The notes under the pieces: model-generated
Seen by the model: the letters and a program-made list of their open reading frames with translations, nothing else
Told to the model about the DNA's origin: nothing
Database searches by the model: none
DNA from: Beta vulgaris subsp. vulgaris
Lineage: Eukaryota > Streptophyta > Magnoliopsida > Caryophyllales > Amaranthaceae
Reading direction: 5' to 3'
NCBI RefSeq assembly: GCF_026745355.1
Contig: NC_079208.1
Location: 54,263,276 to 54,327,275 of the forward strand
Length of the DNA: 64,000 bases
Program-made: the position numbers and the translations under genes
In this document: positions 35,396-47,431 of the stretch, piece by piece
How positions within the stretch are numbered: position 1 is the stretch's first letter
Layout: every line of letters starts with the position of its first letter

Positions 35396-35556
35396 CTCTT
35401 AATAACCCATTTGATACAAAAACTAAGAATTTTTTCCTTGAATAATGCCAAAAAGGGGATTAATTCCCAAAATGTGCCACAAAAAATTTTATTTCCCTGC
35501 GTACCGTCCACGTAGGACGGCACGCGAAATATTTTTTTTTTTTAAACTGCAGTAAA

Positions 35557-35760
35557 ACCACTACTCAGAGTAGCGGTTAACGCATAAAAACCGCTACTCA
35601 GAGTAGCGGTTATATTTAAAATTAACCGCTACTTGGAGTAGCGGTTCATGAGAATTGACCGCTACTCTGAGTAGCGGTTTACAAGATTTTGGACCCGCTC
35701 CTATAAACCGCTACTCGGAGTAGCGGTTCATTAAAGAAAACCGCTACTCCGAGTAGCGGT
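35557..35760. repeat. Left block of six 21-bp palindromes
   Basis: Unit arms ACCGCTACTC and GAGTAGCGGT surround one free base. Copies start at 35557, 35590, 35625, 35658, 35707 and 35740, so spacing is 33-35 bp apart from one 49-bp gap that holds GGACCCG. The centre base varies (A, T, G, C) while the arms are kept. Only the first and third units have an arm mismatch. Confidence 0.95.
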
Positions 35761-35779
35761 TTAATAAAATCCCCAAATC

Positions 35780-35989
35780 CAGCTTCTGCTGGATATACAT
35801 CGACTTCTACATCTTCTACGTCTGCTGCCCATATATCTACCACGACAGCTTTGCTTTCACCTCCAGTCAGTCAGAGGGCCTATCGACGACGTTCTGACAC
35901 TACCCCCTTCTCTTGATGCCATTGCAGAGACTCATGAGACCACACCTAGCTCATCTACACCTTCACAAAAGAAGAAGAGAGGGTTTTAG
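35780..35989 (+). pseudogene. Captured 3' coding fragment
   Basis: Two overlapping stretches read like the end of a plant gene: a Ser/Thr-rich frame (STSAAHISTTTALLSPPVSQ) and, one frame over, PIDDVLTLPPSLDAIAET and on to SSTPSQKKKRGF with a stop at 35987-35989. A frame slip near 35878 would join them. Basic, Ser-rich tails of this kind occur in transposon-borne plant mobile domain proteins, but the parent gene cannot be named from so short a piece. Confidence 0.4.
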
Positions 35990-36347
35990 CAGTTTCATTT
36001 ATTGTTTATGTAGTTAGTTAACTTATTTTCTCAATCTAACTTGTAACTAAAATTTTTTTACATACATTTGAATGTGTATGAACTTGGTGATGGGTGATCA
36101 AGTGCTTAATTTGGTGTGTTGAATGGAATTTGGTGCTGGAATTGCAGGTTGGATAATGTTGAAATTGGAGGTTGGATAATTGTTTGGAATTGCTGGAATT
36201 GCAAATGATAATTTGAAATTGGAGGTTGGATAATTGTTTGAAATTGCTGGAATTGCAGTTGGATGCTTGTTTGGGATTGCTGGTTTTTTTTTGACTTTCT
36301 GCACTTGGCCAGTTATGTGGAAACAATGGAGTGGTAATGGGTACAAA

Positions 36348-36549
36348 ATCGCTACTCCGAGTAGCGGTTTATGTGAATGAACCGCTACTCGGAGTAGCGG
36401 TTTACAGGTGTCTTGGACCCGGCGAACAAAACCGCTACTCCGAGTAGCGGTTCATTCATTAAAACCGCTACTCTGAGTAGCGGTGTATGTGAATGAACCG
36501 CTACTCGGAGTAGCGGTTTGTTGAAGTAACCGCTACTCCGAGTAGCGGT
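36348..36549. repeat. Right block of six 21-bp palindromes
   Basis: Copies start at 36348, 36381, 36431, 36464, 36497 and 36529. The one long gap (50 bp) again holds GGACCCG. Read from the outside inwards, the spacing mirrors that of the left block. Spacers such as TCATTCATTAAA and its complement type TTATGTGAATGA occur in both orientations. Confidence 0.95.
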
Positions 36550-36789
36550 TACATCCGTTTAAACAAAAATAATAATTTTTTCGCGTGCCGTCCTACGTGG
36601 ACGGTACGCAGGGAAATAAAATTTTTTGTGGCACATTTTGGGAATTAATCCCCTTCTTGGCATTATTCAAGGAAAAAATTCCAAAAAATAATTGAGATTA
36701 GAATAAAGAGAACCAAATACTAATTTCAATTTTCACTGATGATACAGATATAACATATGGTAACACAGTTGAGGATTTTTGCGAGTCAT

Positions 36790-36962
36790 GTAAGAGTCCA
36801 ATGGTGGATCTCCTACCTCCCAATCTCATAGTCGGGAGTTCGACTTTCATCAACCCATATTTGAGACGTTTGTGTGGATATATGCTTGTGTGTATAAATT
36901 CTCAATTTCCAGAGTCTATATCTATTTGAGCCCGTAAATTGCCGAATTATATAAAAAAAAAA
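36790..36962 (+). mobile_element. tRNA-derived SINE, family 1 (second copy)
   Basis: GTCCAATGGTGGATCTCCTACC and TCATAGTCGGGAGTTCGACTTTCAT match the minus-strand head of the 11612-11818 SINE. The body (TATAAATTCTCAATTTCCAGAG) matches further on and it ends near an A run at 36952-36961. No clear target duplication was seen. Confidence 0.65.
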
Positions 36963-36965
36963 TTA

Positions 36966-38033
36966 CACACGTGAGAGATGAGACCCAGAATAGTCCCTGC
37001 ATAGAAATATAATGATCACGGAATCGCGGTACTATTGACCTAAATTAATTGAAGCTGCTAACTTGGCATCATATAATCATAACGGGTTCAATATAAATTA
37101 ATAATTGTACCAAATTGCACGACTATTTGTCTCGTGATGTTACAAGTAGACTGTACTAGTACTACTTAGTTGACGAGTTATCGTCAACTAGAAATAATTT
37201 TATTTTATTTTCTTTTTTTTTTTAACTAGAAGTATCATTTTCGATCATTTCAAATTTGTAAAATTTAATTGACGTTAACATATGAGGCCCTACAATTTTT
37301 GACTGTGGTCAGCCGTCCAAAGTTTTAAAAATTTCTCCACATCACAAAAAAGTTGGGTCTTTTCTTAGTGCATTAAGTAATAAAGTTTTGTTTTTCAGAA
37401 AATAAATAGTAAAAGCAAAAAGTTCCAAGGAATCAATCTAACAATAATTCTCAACGAATATAGATGGAGTAAATGTTAACAATTCTACAACACCATAAGT
37501 CCATAACTCAATAATGTAGGAATTAAAAGTAACATCTCTATCTCTCTTACATTCACGTTTTCGTTGACAAGGACACATATAACTTATGACACTCAAAATG
37601 AAGAATGAAATAATTTACACTTGGTGACAAAATATATATAGCAGCACCACATATATAGATGCTCAATCATTCCGATATATTGTGATGGTAGATAGATGAA
37701 GAGAAGATATTATCAAATAATAAGGAAATATATATTGTAATTAATATAAAAACTTTTAATAAGGAAAACGTTGCAATAAAAAGACAGAGAAAGTATCATA
37801 CAAGCATATAAAAGAATTAATGGAGTTTTCCACCAATACTTAACTATTCACCAGTATAGCATCCAAAAAACTGCTAAAAAGAATAACGAAGATGATATTC
37901 ATGGGTATGAAACTTTTCGAATAAGTAAGGATAGAATATAATGAATTGGATTATACAATTCAACCCAATCCAATAATGATTTTTGCTTGTAAACAATGAG
38001 TAATATCTTGTATACAATTTTCTCATGTGCAAT
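36966..38033. other. Spacer, nothing recognised
   Basis: AT-rich with no supported gene. Confidence 0.4.
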
Positions 38034-38036
38034 TAA

Positions 38037-38197
38037 GGTCATGTTCTTTTGAACTTATTTTCTGTTCAATTCAATTTCATTCAGTTAGATTTCTTTCTAC
38101 AATTTAGTTTCTCTGATCTCAATTCACTTCAGTGTAGTTTAGTTCATTTCAATTCTATTCACTTTCTCTCGGTACAACTGTACAAGAGAATGGGCCC
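38037..38197. mobile_element. Tourist-like MITE, CTGAA family
   Basis: GGTCATGTTCTTTTGAAC at the left and GTACAAGAGAATGGGCCC at the right, with TAA on both sides. The interior repeats TTCAATTC / TTCAGTT, the complement of the CTGAA units in 26850-27118. Confidence 0.6.
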
Positions 38198-38711
38198 TAA
38201 CTAATTTGTAGTAGTAATAATTAAAAATGTTTGATCTAAATATAATCAAATACTCGTCTCATTTTCAAATCGTGAAATATTCGATTTTAAGACAACTTCT
38301 TTATAACTTTAAGGATTGCTTACGTGAAATTTGTACCGAACTCTTATTTCATAATTATTACGATCCCTGAACTGAAGTAAACTAAAAAATGTGAGAGAAA
38401 TTTGTTTGAAATTAAATGAATTTGTCTGAATTGAAGGAAACTGGATTTCCATTAGTTCAGTCCAAAGGAATAGGTTTGGCACTTGGTTATATTATTGTAT
38501 GTTAGTTGTTGGCTGTTTTACTTTGCTAATTTAACCGGCTATATTAATTGGTCGTTTGATTATTGGCGGTTTATAAAAGTGTTTGACAAAATCAACTATA
38601 AGTATCGGTTATTTAATGTAAAATGAATGCAAACTTCAAAATAAAAAAAGCTACTAAAATAAAATTTTGGAAAGGCCAAAAGACAAAAATAAATGAAAAA
38701 GCCTATACATT

Positions 38712-39235
38712 TCTAAAAAAAAATTATTTTTAATAACTTAACCTTTGCGCGTTATTCTTAAAATAAGTCAACCTTTCGATTAACTATGAATAAGTTAACA
38801 TTATATCTACTTTTACTGTAAATGAGTTAAATCATAATGTCATCTTATTAAAATATGAAAACGTATCATAATTTCAAAGTCATTAACTCGTTTACAGCAG
38901 AAGTAGATACTCCCTCCGTTTCACAATATAAGGCACGCACAATGTTCGAGTTCGAACTTTGACCGTTAATTAATCTCAATTTATGTTGATCAAAAATTCT
39001 AAAAAATAATATTATTATAGTATTTTTCAAGACGAATCTAACGGTATAATTTTTATAAGTTTTATTTATCGTATTTGAGAAATATTTATGGTCAAAATAA
39101 ATTTTCGTAATGCGTGAATGCCTTATATTTTGAAACAGAGGGAGTACAAGATTAACTTATTTTAAGATAATCAAAAGACTGACTTATTTTGAAAAAATCA
39201 ACTAAAGGTTAACTTTTTAAAAATAATTTGTTCCA
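38712..39235. mobile_element. Inverted-repeat element split by a Stowaway MITE
   Basis: AAATTATTTTTAATAACTTAACC and AAAATAAGTCAACCTTTCGATTA at 38718-38785 pair with GGTTAACTTTTTAAAAATAATTT and AATCAAAAGACTGACTTATTTTG at 39168-39230. The loop is interrupted by the Stowaway at 38910-39144. Exact ends unknown. Confidence 0.55.
38910..39144. mobile_element. Stowaway-type MITE, family C
   Basis: CTCCCTCCGTTTCACAATATAAGGCA at the left, TGCCTTATATTTTGAAACAGAGGGAG at the right, TA on both sides. Only a few mismatches over 26 bp. 235 bp. Confidence 0.9.
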
Positions 39236-42200
39236 AAAAAGAAAAACACTCCTTTTCTAAAGTGTGTATATTACATTATTTACATCTATTATTAATATCT
39301 TTTTATAATTCTTTTATTGTTGAGAAGTGTAGAAAAATGTGGTCAACAATGAAAAAGTTTAAAATTGACCTATTATTGTATAATGTATAGTCTAGAGCGT
39401 AGGATATAGGAAATTAGGAATCATAATTCATAGGCATGCATTGATATTATCTATCATAAGAGAATTGTACAGTATATTCTAATTAAAGAGTCAAATAGAG
39501 GATGCGACTTTGACATATAGAAATCTTTATTTAAAGCATAGGATGCTTTGATTTCATGCGGAGAACAAAGATACGAGCAACGTTGAGATCGATGTGCTAC
39601 TACTTTGCAAAACATCTATTCCTATTTCCTACACTACAAATTAAAGATGGGATACCCTTTGACCCATAATACACTTGCTTGAAACTCGGGATTCCCTTTT
39701 ATATTCTCGAGATAAATCACATACTTCTTTTACTAAAAATTTACTTTCACAACTCACAAGTGTGTTGCTCTAGAACTTTTATGGGTCATCAATGGTGCTT
39801 TTCGTTATATGCAAATGACTATCCGCAGAAAGGGAAAATAGAGGGTTATTTGTTGATTTGAGTTAGTCTTGTGTCATATATACTTTGATCAAACTAATTC
39901 ACTTTTTAATATTATTCTAAACTTTTTGAGTCTTTATTTGTAATCATTTAACTTTTAAAGATTCTTTTATAGTATTATTAACTATTTTACAATTTATCTT
40001 TTTTAATAATAAAACTTTTATAACTTTTATAACTTTTTTATTTTACAAACAAAGTGACGATTTGACAGTTACATCATCTTTTGCCTTGTCTAGTCGGCTA
40101 ATCATAATTTCCTGTGTATCGAGCTCATGCTTGGCCAATCATGCCACGTACGACAAGATTTATGGACCCGTTATGTCAAGTTAGAGGGGATCATAGGCAG
40201 GGCGTGACTAGACTTTAACCAAAAAAAAGTGGTATGTTTCATACCAAAGTCCCGGGTTAAGTTTTATGCGCCAAAAGTCGCATCATCGATTTTTCGAGCC
40301 GAGATAGAATTTAGCCTGAATTCTGGATTTGGGTTGTCCATTACACATTTTTTTGCCCAAAAATCGGGTCAGGCCAGACTCGAATAACAAGCGATATTGC
40401 ATGCTAAAGCATAAAAGCACGCTAATTTTGGGGTTGTTTCAGGTCAATGTCGATCACCTCTATGTCAAGTAAGGTGGTGTCTAAGCATAAAACTTTTGAC
40501 ATTGTCATGTTTTGTCGTGGCAAACTTTGGACCTCATGTTACGTCACATGTTTCTCCATAAAAAATACGAACCAGTCAAGCCTTATGACCTAGTACACCT
40601 AAACTCATGTATGTGTTTTCTCGTGCCTATTGGAAGACAGTTCACTATTTTACATATTTTAATATTTTATGGCAACCTGGACACACCAAATCTCATTTTC
40701 AAGACGGATTTTGTATCACCACAAAAAGATTCAAGAGTTATTATTGTAATTTCTTGAGTTTATGTTATTTGTTAGTTTGAACATCTATATCTTTAGCACT
40801 GAAGTTAAATGATATCAAAAGTCTATAACTAGGTAATTACTCACCTTCAGCATGTAGATTGGCAAACTGGAGTTCTTTAAAATAAACAATCTAGCTCGTA
40901 ATATTATTTTGATAATACGTACATCGTAAGCCAGTACTATATAATCATAAGTCATTATCATTTAAGTAAAATGACAATCTTTTTGGATAATCTAAGACTA
41001 GTTAGGGTTAGTTGTTTAACCACTCAATGTGGATGAAAGTGGGGTAAATGACATATACTATTGAAAGGATTTCTCTTTAGATAATAGGTATTGTAACTAG
41101 CACTTTTGTTACCAATTAATTTTATGATTCAACTCCCCGAATTATAGGATTAAACTCTCCTCTAACAAAGATTTAGCTGTAAGTACTTCTAGCTTCGAAT
41201 AAAGGAGATGTCATATAAAATATATGAAAATATGTATTTCCTACAATATATAGTATGATCAACAAAGAGTAACCTTGCTAATATCAGATGAATATCAACC
41301 AATAGTACTCTTCATAACAAAACTTTTAAAAAATGATCGAGGTGGTACCTGCCAAGTGCTAATGGACCAAATGCCATACATAATTTCATGGGAATTATTA
41401 AACAAATAGTGGAAGATAAACCATTAATTAAGTCTTTTTCTAGGACAAAAGTTCTCCATGATGAATGATTAAACAAAATAATGTAATGACCTTGTAATAC
41501 ACGTATTATGATCATTAGGCCATCATTAAAATTAGAAAGTAGAATCCCATGAAACATAACGCTTTTTTTTGGATAAAATACAAACATACCCCAACCTTTA
41601 CAGTCAGAAAAAGGTAGCAGAGATAGATCAGAGTAAAAAAAATAGAGGAAGAGGGGAAATCATGAGATGAAGATGCTCATAGTTTGACAGAATGCTAATG
41701 TTAGGTCAATTTAGATGTGTAAATTGTGCCTTTTGCTTTGGAAGTGGTGTTGGTACCTGTCGTTTTTATTGGTCTTACAAAAGAAGATTTTAGTATCATT
41801 AAAATAGTAATGATAGTGCATAAATAACCAAAAAAATTAAGATTCCCATGAAACATAACGCTAGATTTTAGTATCATTAAAAGTGAGTGAGTTTATAGGG
41901 TTTGGATATAAGAGGCTAGCTGGCTACAGTACAGATGAAAGCTAGATTATTTTGACATAGAAAATGTGTTGATCGATCATGGTATGTTTGAAGACATTCC
42001 CTCGTGCCTATCCAACGGCGTGGAGATTAATTTTAAATTGAGTACCTCATGTTGGACAAAACTATGAAGCATATATTAACTAACAAAGAATGTAATTACC
42101 TTTGAGTGAGGCTCCTTAAATTTACCCTTTCATTATAGCAACTAAAATAAACAGAGAAAGTATATATATATATATTTACAGATTTACAGTATGATAAATC

Positions 42201-42700
42201 ACTTTTGTATTCTTAATTTGATTCGAAATGGATTATTATTTTTAGCAAAATATTGCAGTCATATGACCAAATTCTTCTCAATCAATAAATATATTTTACA
42301 AATTATTTTCCTTTTTCGTGAATCCTAACCCTCATCCCGCTTTTCGAGATTGTGAGAGAATTGTATGGCTACGTAATGCATCGATTGTATGATAAATTGA
42401 GAATAAAAAGTGTAGATTAGATGAAAATTTAAGCATAATTTTTTGGTTCTTATCTCTTTATGGGTGTTTTTTTCTTATTATGAGTAGTTTCTTAATATTT
42501 CTTTATCTCAAATTTCATTATGACTTATTTCTAAGAATTCAATTGAATAAAGAGGTTATAATAAAAGAACTAGCTTAGTTTGACCTAGAAAGTTTATGAA
42601 ATATATATGGACCTATTTGATGCAAATTATTGTAAACTTTTTTTGACGGACAAATTATCACAACCTATATATCATATACGGAGTACTTCATGTAATAACA
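39236..42700. other. Long spacer without a supported gene
   Basis: Several small frames (39679-39861, 40512-40757, 41312-41587) have no recognisable domain. TCCCATGAAACATAACGCT occurs at 41547 and 41843 and AGATTTTAGTATCATTAAAA at 41786 and 41862, which indicates a small local duplication. A TA microsatellite lies at 42162-42176. Confidence 0.4.
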
Positions 42701-42706
42701 AAAGTA

Positions 42707-42966
42707 CTCTCCGTATTTTTTTTAGTTTGACTATTTTGACTGTGTGCATTTGTAGTCACTTCTCTTACCTTAAATATTTTTCATTACATATTAATAATTA
42801 TTATAATAATTAAATATTATTAAATTAAAATACTCATAGAGACGAATCAAATAAGGCCTCACATGAATATGTATTTTCTTATATTTTGAGAATAATTTAG
42901 AAGATTTTCTCTAATTGTGGATAATGTTACATTCCAAATGAGCAAACTTAAAAAATACAAAGGAAG
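42707..42966. mobile_element. Stowaway-type MITE, family D
   Basis: CTCTCCGTATTTTTTTTAG at the left and AAAAATACAAAGGAAG at the right, flanked by TA. The interior has CAAATAAGGCCTCACATGAAT. Confidence 0.65.
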
Positions 42967-43040
42967 TATAGTTGAACATCAAAATCGTTTACTACTATTT
43001 TACTATTTACCATGTCAAGTTTGAAGAGATTTATATACTA

Positions 43041-43316
43041 CTCTGTCCGTTCCATAATATAGTGCTTAGCTTGTTTCTCTTTATTTGAGGTCAAACTTTA
43101 AAATCTTTGACAAAAAAAAAATTCACACTAATATATAAACAAAAGCATACTCATGTAGGATCTTTTTAAGTTCGTTTCAATGTGTACTTTCATAATATTA
43201 ACTATTTACATTTTTTATTAATATGGAATTGAAGATATTAAAGGTCAAAAGTATATCGTAGAGATCGTGGTGATTAGTATATGAAATAAACACTATATTA
43301 CGGAACGGGTGATTAG
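43041..43316. mobile_element. Stowaway-type MITE, family E
   Basis: CTCTGTCCGTTCCATAATATAGTG pairs with CACTATATTACGGAACGGG near the right end. The outermost right bases (TGATTAG) deviate from the usual GGAGGGAG. A TGATTAGTATATGAAAT repeat overlaps that end. Confidence 0.75.
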
Positions 43317-43743
43317 TATATGAAATTATGAATACTTGTCCTTGAAGAATGGAAGTAATTACAAATTGACATCTTTAATCTCAATAATTAAAAAGAGTTA
43401 AGTGGTTGACTTGAAAATTAGCTAATTTCGATGAGTGAGCTTTAAGCATAAACTGCTAGGAAAAGATGATGAAAAACTAGATTCATTATTCCTTAATAAT
43501 CTCCCCTTTTGCTGTACTTGTTCAACCAATAAACCTTCAATTTACCAGGTTGTCGGTGGAGGGGGATGAAGCACACTGCACACTGCACACTGCCCTAGAA
43601 CCACCTCTACTCCTTTCTGCTTTTTCTGGGAATTGAAAAATCGGGATTCCATGCTTTTTTGTCTGATCGTGTCTTACCTTCACATATTCACATTTATCAG
43701 CAATAAAAATAAAAAATTGTTTGATACTTGGAGTCAAGGAGTA

Positions 43744-43997
43744 CTTCCTATGTTTCTTTTTACTTGTAACGATTTGACTTTTACACTATTCACCAACTCT
43801 ACTTAGTTTATATTTGGTGATTTATAGTTAAGGAAGAACATATTCATGTGAGATCTTGTTAGATTCGTCTGAATGTATATCCGAATATATACTTTTTATA
43901 GTTTTTATTTACCAGTAATTAAACTTATTGATGGTTGAAATTATGCATTGCCAAACGTGAATGTCAAACTGTTGCAAGTAAAAAGAAACGGAGGAAG
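43744..43997. mobile_element. Stowaway-type MITE, family B
   Basis: CTTCCTATGTTTCTTTTTACTTG and CAAGTAAAAAGAAACGGAGGAAG, flanked by TA. The TIR of about 23 bp has one mismatch. The interior GTGAGATCTTGTTAGATTCGTC is shared with 47862-48118. Confidence 0.9.
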
Positions 43998-44541
43998 TAC
44001 ATGATAGAGTACTGAATTTTATCTTTTGTTTCAGTTTGGGTATTGAATTTTGCCTTTTGTTTCAATTTGGATAGTGAACTTTAAAAGGTTTCAATTTGAA
44101 TTCTGAAATTTAACGTACGTTAGTTTTGGTACTGATCTTTACAAAGTAACCGTTATCAGCACCAAAAAAATAGAAAAATTATGACGTGGCAATAATTACA
44201 AATAGTTAATTCACTGCATTAAAATTCAAAAATGCAGCCAAATTCTTCAACGGTGAAAAAAAAATCAGATACACATTGAAAAAAATAGGCCAAACTGATG
44301 AAACCACAAGAACAGATATAATCGAACATCCAAAAACTCCAATCTTTCAAGACATCAACAGCAGCAAAAATATCAACTTCCCCAGCAACAAAAAATCCAA
44401 TCTTGTTCATTAGCAGCAAAAAAAACAACTTCATCACCTTCAATTAATAAGTTACAAACCAACTGCAATAGTGAAAATGAAATCTAATGTTACTGTCTTT
44501 TTCTTTTATGAATGTGCTTGAATTATAATTTTTAGTATTTT

Positions 44542-44928
44542 GTGTTCCTAGGCAGCATAATAACAAGAAATAGTTATGGTTCCATTCCCCCCCCAATTCC
44601 CAAAAGATCCCATTATGGGTTTGTTATAACCAAAATCAGAGTCTGGACAAGGGACAATCCTGGTAGAAGGTTTGTAGCATGCCCTGACTATGATGCTGAG
44701 ACTGATACAAGGTGGTGCAAGTTATTCAAATGGTGTGATGTTGAAGAGCCTACACAGTGGCAGAAAAATGTGATTTGGGGGTTAATGGAGGAGAAACAGG
44801 AGCTCAAAAGGGAAGTCATGTTGTTGAGGCACAATCTGAAGACAACAAATGAAAAGGCAAGGAAGATTTGGATCAAAATATTGCTGCTGATGAGAATATT
44901 TGCATGTGAATTGGAAAAAGTGGGGTAG
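44542..44928 (+). pseudogene. GRF-type zinc-finger remnant
   Basis: The frame contains RVWTRDNPGRRFVACPDYD, a CKLFKWCD block and then a leucine-rich coiled coil (MEEKQELKREVMLLRHNL). NPGRRF with a downstream C-x-F-x-W is the GRF zinc-finger signature found in many plant transposon-linked proteins. The first paired cysteines, expected before RVWT, read HYGFVITKI, so the zinc site looks damaged. No ATG opens the frame; TTCCTAG at 44545-44551 could be an acceptor. It converges on the minus-strand transposase, so it may be a second gene of the same old Mutator-like element. Confidence 0.6.
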
Positions 44929-45099
44929 GAAGTTTCGAAGGAAAGTGATGCAAAAGTTCAGTTTTGCGTGCCTTGCTGCAATTGTGTACTTCATCTGGCG
45001 TGCTAGAAATTAAACCATTCCCTATGGAATGCTGCTGTGATTTATCCTGCAAGACTAGTGAAAAATATCAAGAATGAAGTTATGCTGCGTGCCAAAGCC

Positions 45100-47400
45100 A
45101 AAGAGTTCTACTGCTTGGTCCAAAGTTTCTGAACTAGGCCACTCTTCTGGTCCATTTAAAGGCTCAGTCATATGCCTTCATATACACTTGTTTTGTGAAG
45201 AATAGGTTAACATATTGCTCTGGTTGGTCAACTTTGTTCCAAATTGAAACTACTCCATTTTGCAATGAATCCCACTTACTTGCCATTCATTACAGCTGCA
45301 AGTAAGTTATGTCATCCAAATTCACCACATATTTTGTTTGTTTACCCCTTCCCTCCCCCCATAACAGAACCCCCATCCCAGAATGCTTTGCATCCCCTAG
45401 CCCAAATCTTGTACTTTTCAAGTTATTGTTGTATTCTTGGACACAACATCTCTTTCTTACCTATTTCATCTCTCTTATTGTGAAGCTTCTCCATTAACCC
45501 CTCCTTGATGTCCTCCAACATAGTGATAATAGGTTTATGCCTTGAGTTCAATATGTAGGCATTGAAAACTTCACTCATGTTGTTATCAACACTATCACAG
45601 TAAGATATATGAGTGTAGAAAGCTCTACACTATTTCTTGTAGTTTCTATTTAGAATATCATCACCAGCTGCAGTAGATATATATCTTCCTTATTTCTTCT
45701 ATGTTAGATAAAATTCATTTTTTGTTGTGCTCTTTGCTATGATCCAAAACTGTTTCTTGTACTCTAGACCACCACCAAACACCCCTCTAAAGTTACAGTA
45801 TACATGCCTAGCACATACCCTGGTCTCAGCTTGTGGAAACACATCGGACACAACTCTCAATAAATCCTTCTGCCGATCAGACATGAAAGTGTAACCATTA
45901 CCTTCATTTGTTCTCAAATCTACCCTAAAAAGTGTCAAAAACCATGTCCAACTTGAAGTACATACATTCAACCTCCACTACTGTCCATGCAATTGGGATT
46001 GGGAACATTTGGTTGTTCCCACATCTCACAACAGCAACTAAAAGTTGTCCACCATAAGGACCTTTTAAGAAACAGCCATGCATCAAGAGATATAAAAGGC
46101 CTACATTCAGCTAAGAACCCCTTTTTTCAGTGCCTCAAAACAAATGTTGATTCTTTCAAAAATATTACCATCCATCTTAATTATGACTATATTTGTCCGG
46201 TTACTCATTTGTATCTCTACAACATACTTTGACAGCAAGGTATATTGCTCCATATACTCACCTATAATAAAACTTTCCCCCTCCTCCTAGCTCTGCATTA
46301 GGACTCTGCTCACCTTAATCCTCACTAGCCATACTGTCTTTATTATATCTTGTGGCCTCATGTAAGGGTTTATTTTAAACTTACTCTTATAATTTTTAAA
46401 AATCCAAGTAGTTGTCATCTTTCTGTTTTTGGGGGCTCTTCCACAAGTATGATTGGGCATCAACGTTTTCACCGTAAAGTTTTTCTTCCTCTTCTCCCAT
46501 GAAGGCCAAATTCTCCAAGGACAACCTTTATCCTTGTTGATGCATCTAGCCCCTACCCTGTTGCAATCATTCCTAGTGAATGGTATCTCTCTCTCAAGCT
46601 CAATTGAGTAGTCGATTATTGCTTTTGTTAAACCCCTTGCATTTTCAAAAAGTTGACCTACATAAAACTTAGAGTGAACTCCAATATCCCCTTCATCTAC
46701 CCCTTTGCTAGAACTATGTTAATTATTTTTGAAGGTGAAGCTTCTAAATACCCATAGTCATCATCTTCATCTTCATTAGGGAAATCAAGATCATTATCCC
46801 CTTCAAAGTCACTTCCAAACAAACTCTCAGTCAAGCTCTTAGTAGCAACTACTCTCTTTAACATATGTACTTCTTCCTCATAAGACTGTTATTTTTTTTT
46901 GTCTTCACTCACTTTGGTTCTAGCATTAAGAAATTCATCAGCATCCTCGTATGTGCCTCCTGTATCATAATCTGTATATACATGGGTATCATTTATAGTA
47001 TGGGCGATATTTTCAGGGACCAATGTTTCATCTCCATTACAAATAATTGCACAAATGACCCTTGACCCAACTCCACTCCTGTGATCACTCCCAAATGGCC
47101 TAACACTTGCATGTTATGTGTACATATGTACAAGTTTATACTGTGATAGCAGTGCTAAAAATGGATCAAATATTTGCTTAGCAAAGCCCAAGTACCCCCA
47201 TTCCAGTACTGAAATCTTTCTTACAATCAAGAAAGTGAAGCTTGATAATGTCATTGTAACCCAAGTTCTTTATGATTTGTACTTACACATGAAGCATCAA
47301 CATTATCAGGTAGGTTATCATATAAACTAACTTGACCACCATCATATCTCATGTCACCATTAATAAACCATCCTCCACCATGGTGCACAATCATGCAAGG
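45100..47400 (-). pseudogene. Decayed Mutator-like (MULE) transposase
   Basis: On the minus strand the family's blocks appear in order across several frames: the N-terminal MIVHHGGGWFINGDMRYDGGQ (about 47330-47395), an acidic linker, a DNA-binding part with NDCNRVGARC, CPWRIWPSWEKR and NHTCGRAPKNRKM (46440-46610), the catalytic part with PYGGQLLVAVVRCGN (about 46015-46065) and YTFMSDRQKDLLRVVSDVFP (45699-45890), then NNMSEVFNAYILNSRHKPI (45520-45590). Near 45130-45200 the pieces AYD and PLNGPEEWP-like coding follow in shifted frames. Stops and frameshifts separate the blocks. No matching TIRs were found on both sides, so the element is old and truncated or disrupted. Confidence 0.85.
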
Positions 47401-47431
47401 TTTTTAATTTATACAATCTGTCATACAAACA

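Larger units (their letters stand above)
35426..36681. mobile_element. Palindrome-array TIR element with a captured coding tail
   Basis: Inverted repeats of about 105 bp bound the element (GAATTTTTTCCTTGAATAATG at the left; CATTATTCAAGGAAAAAATTC at the right, with CCGTCCACGTAGGACGG in each). The flanks CAAAAACTA (35417-35425) and CAAAAAATA (36682-36690) match at 8 of 9 bases, as for a Mutator-like duplication. Inside each arm are six copies of a 21-bp palindrome. The 590-bp centre has a coding-like tail ending in a stop at 35987, then non-coding sequence with repeated TTGGATAATTGTTTG and GGAATTGCTGGAATTGCA. No transposase is present. Superfamily is inferred from TIR length and flanks. Confidence 0.75.

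Noticed and set aside
35557..35760. Regular repeats with short spacers resembling a CRISPR array
   Set aside because: The units are perfect palindromes, the spacers are only 11-14 bases, there are no cas genes, and the setting is a plant TIR element.
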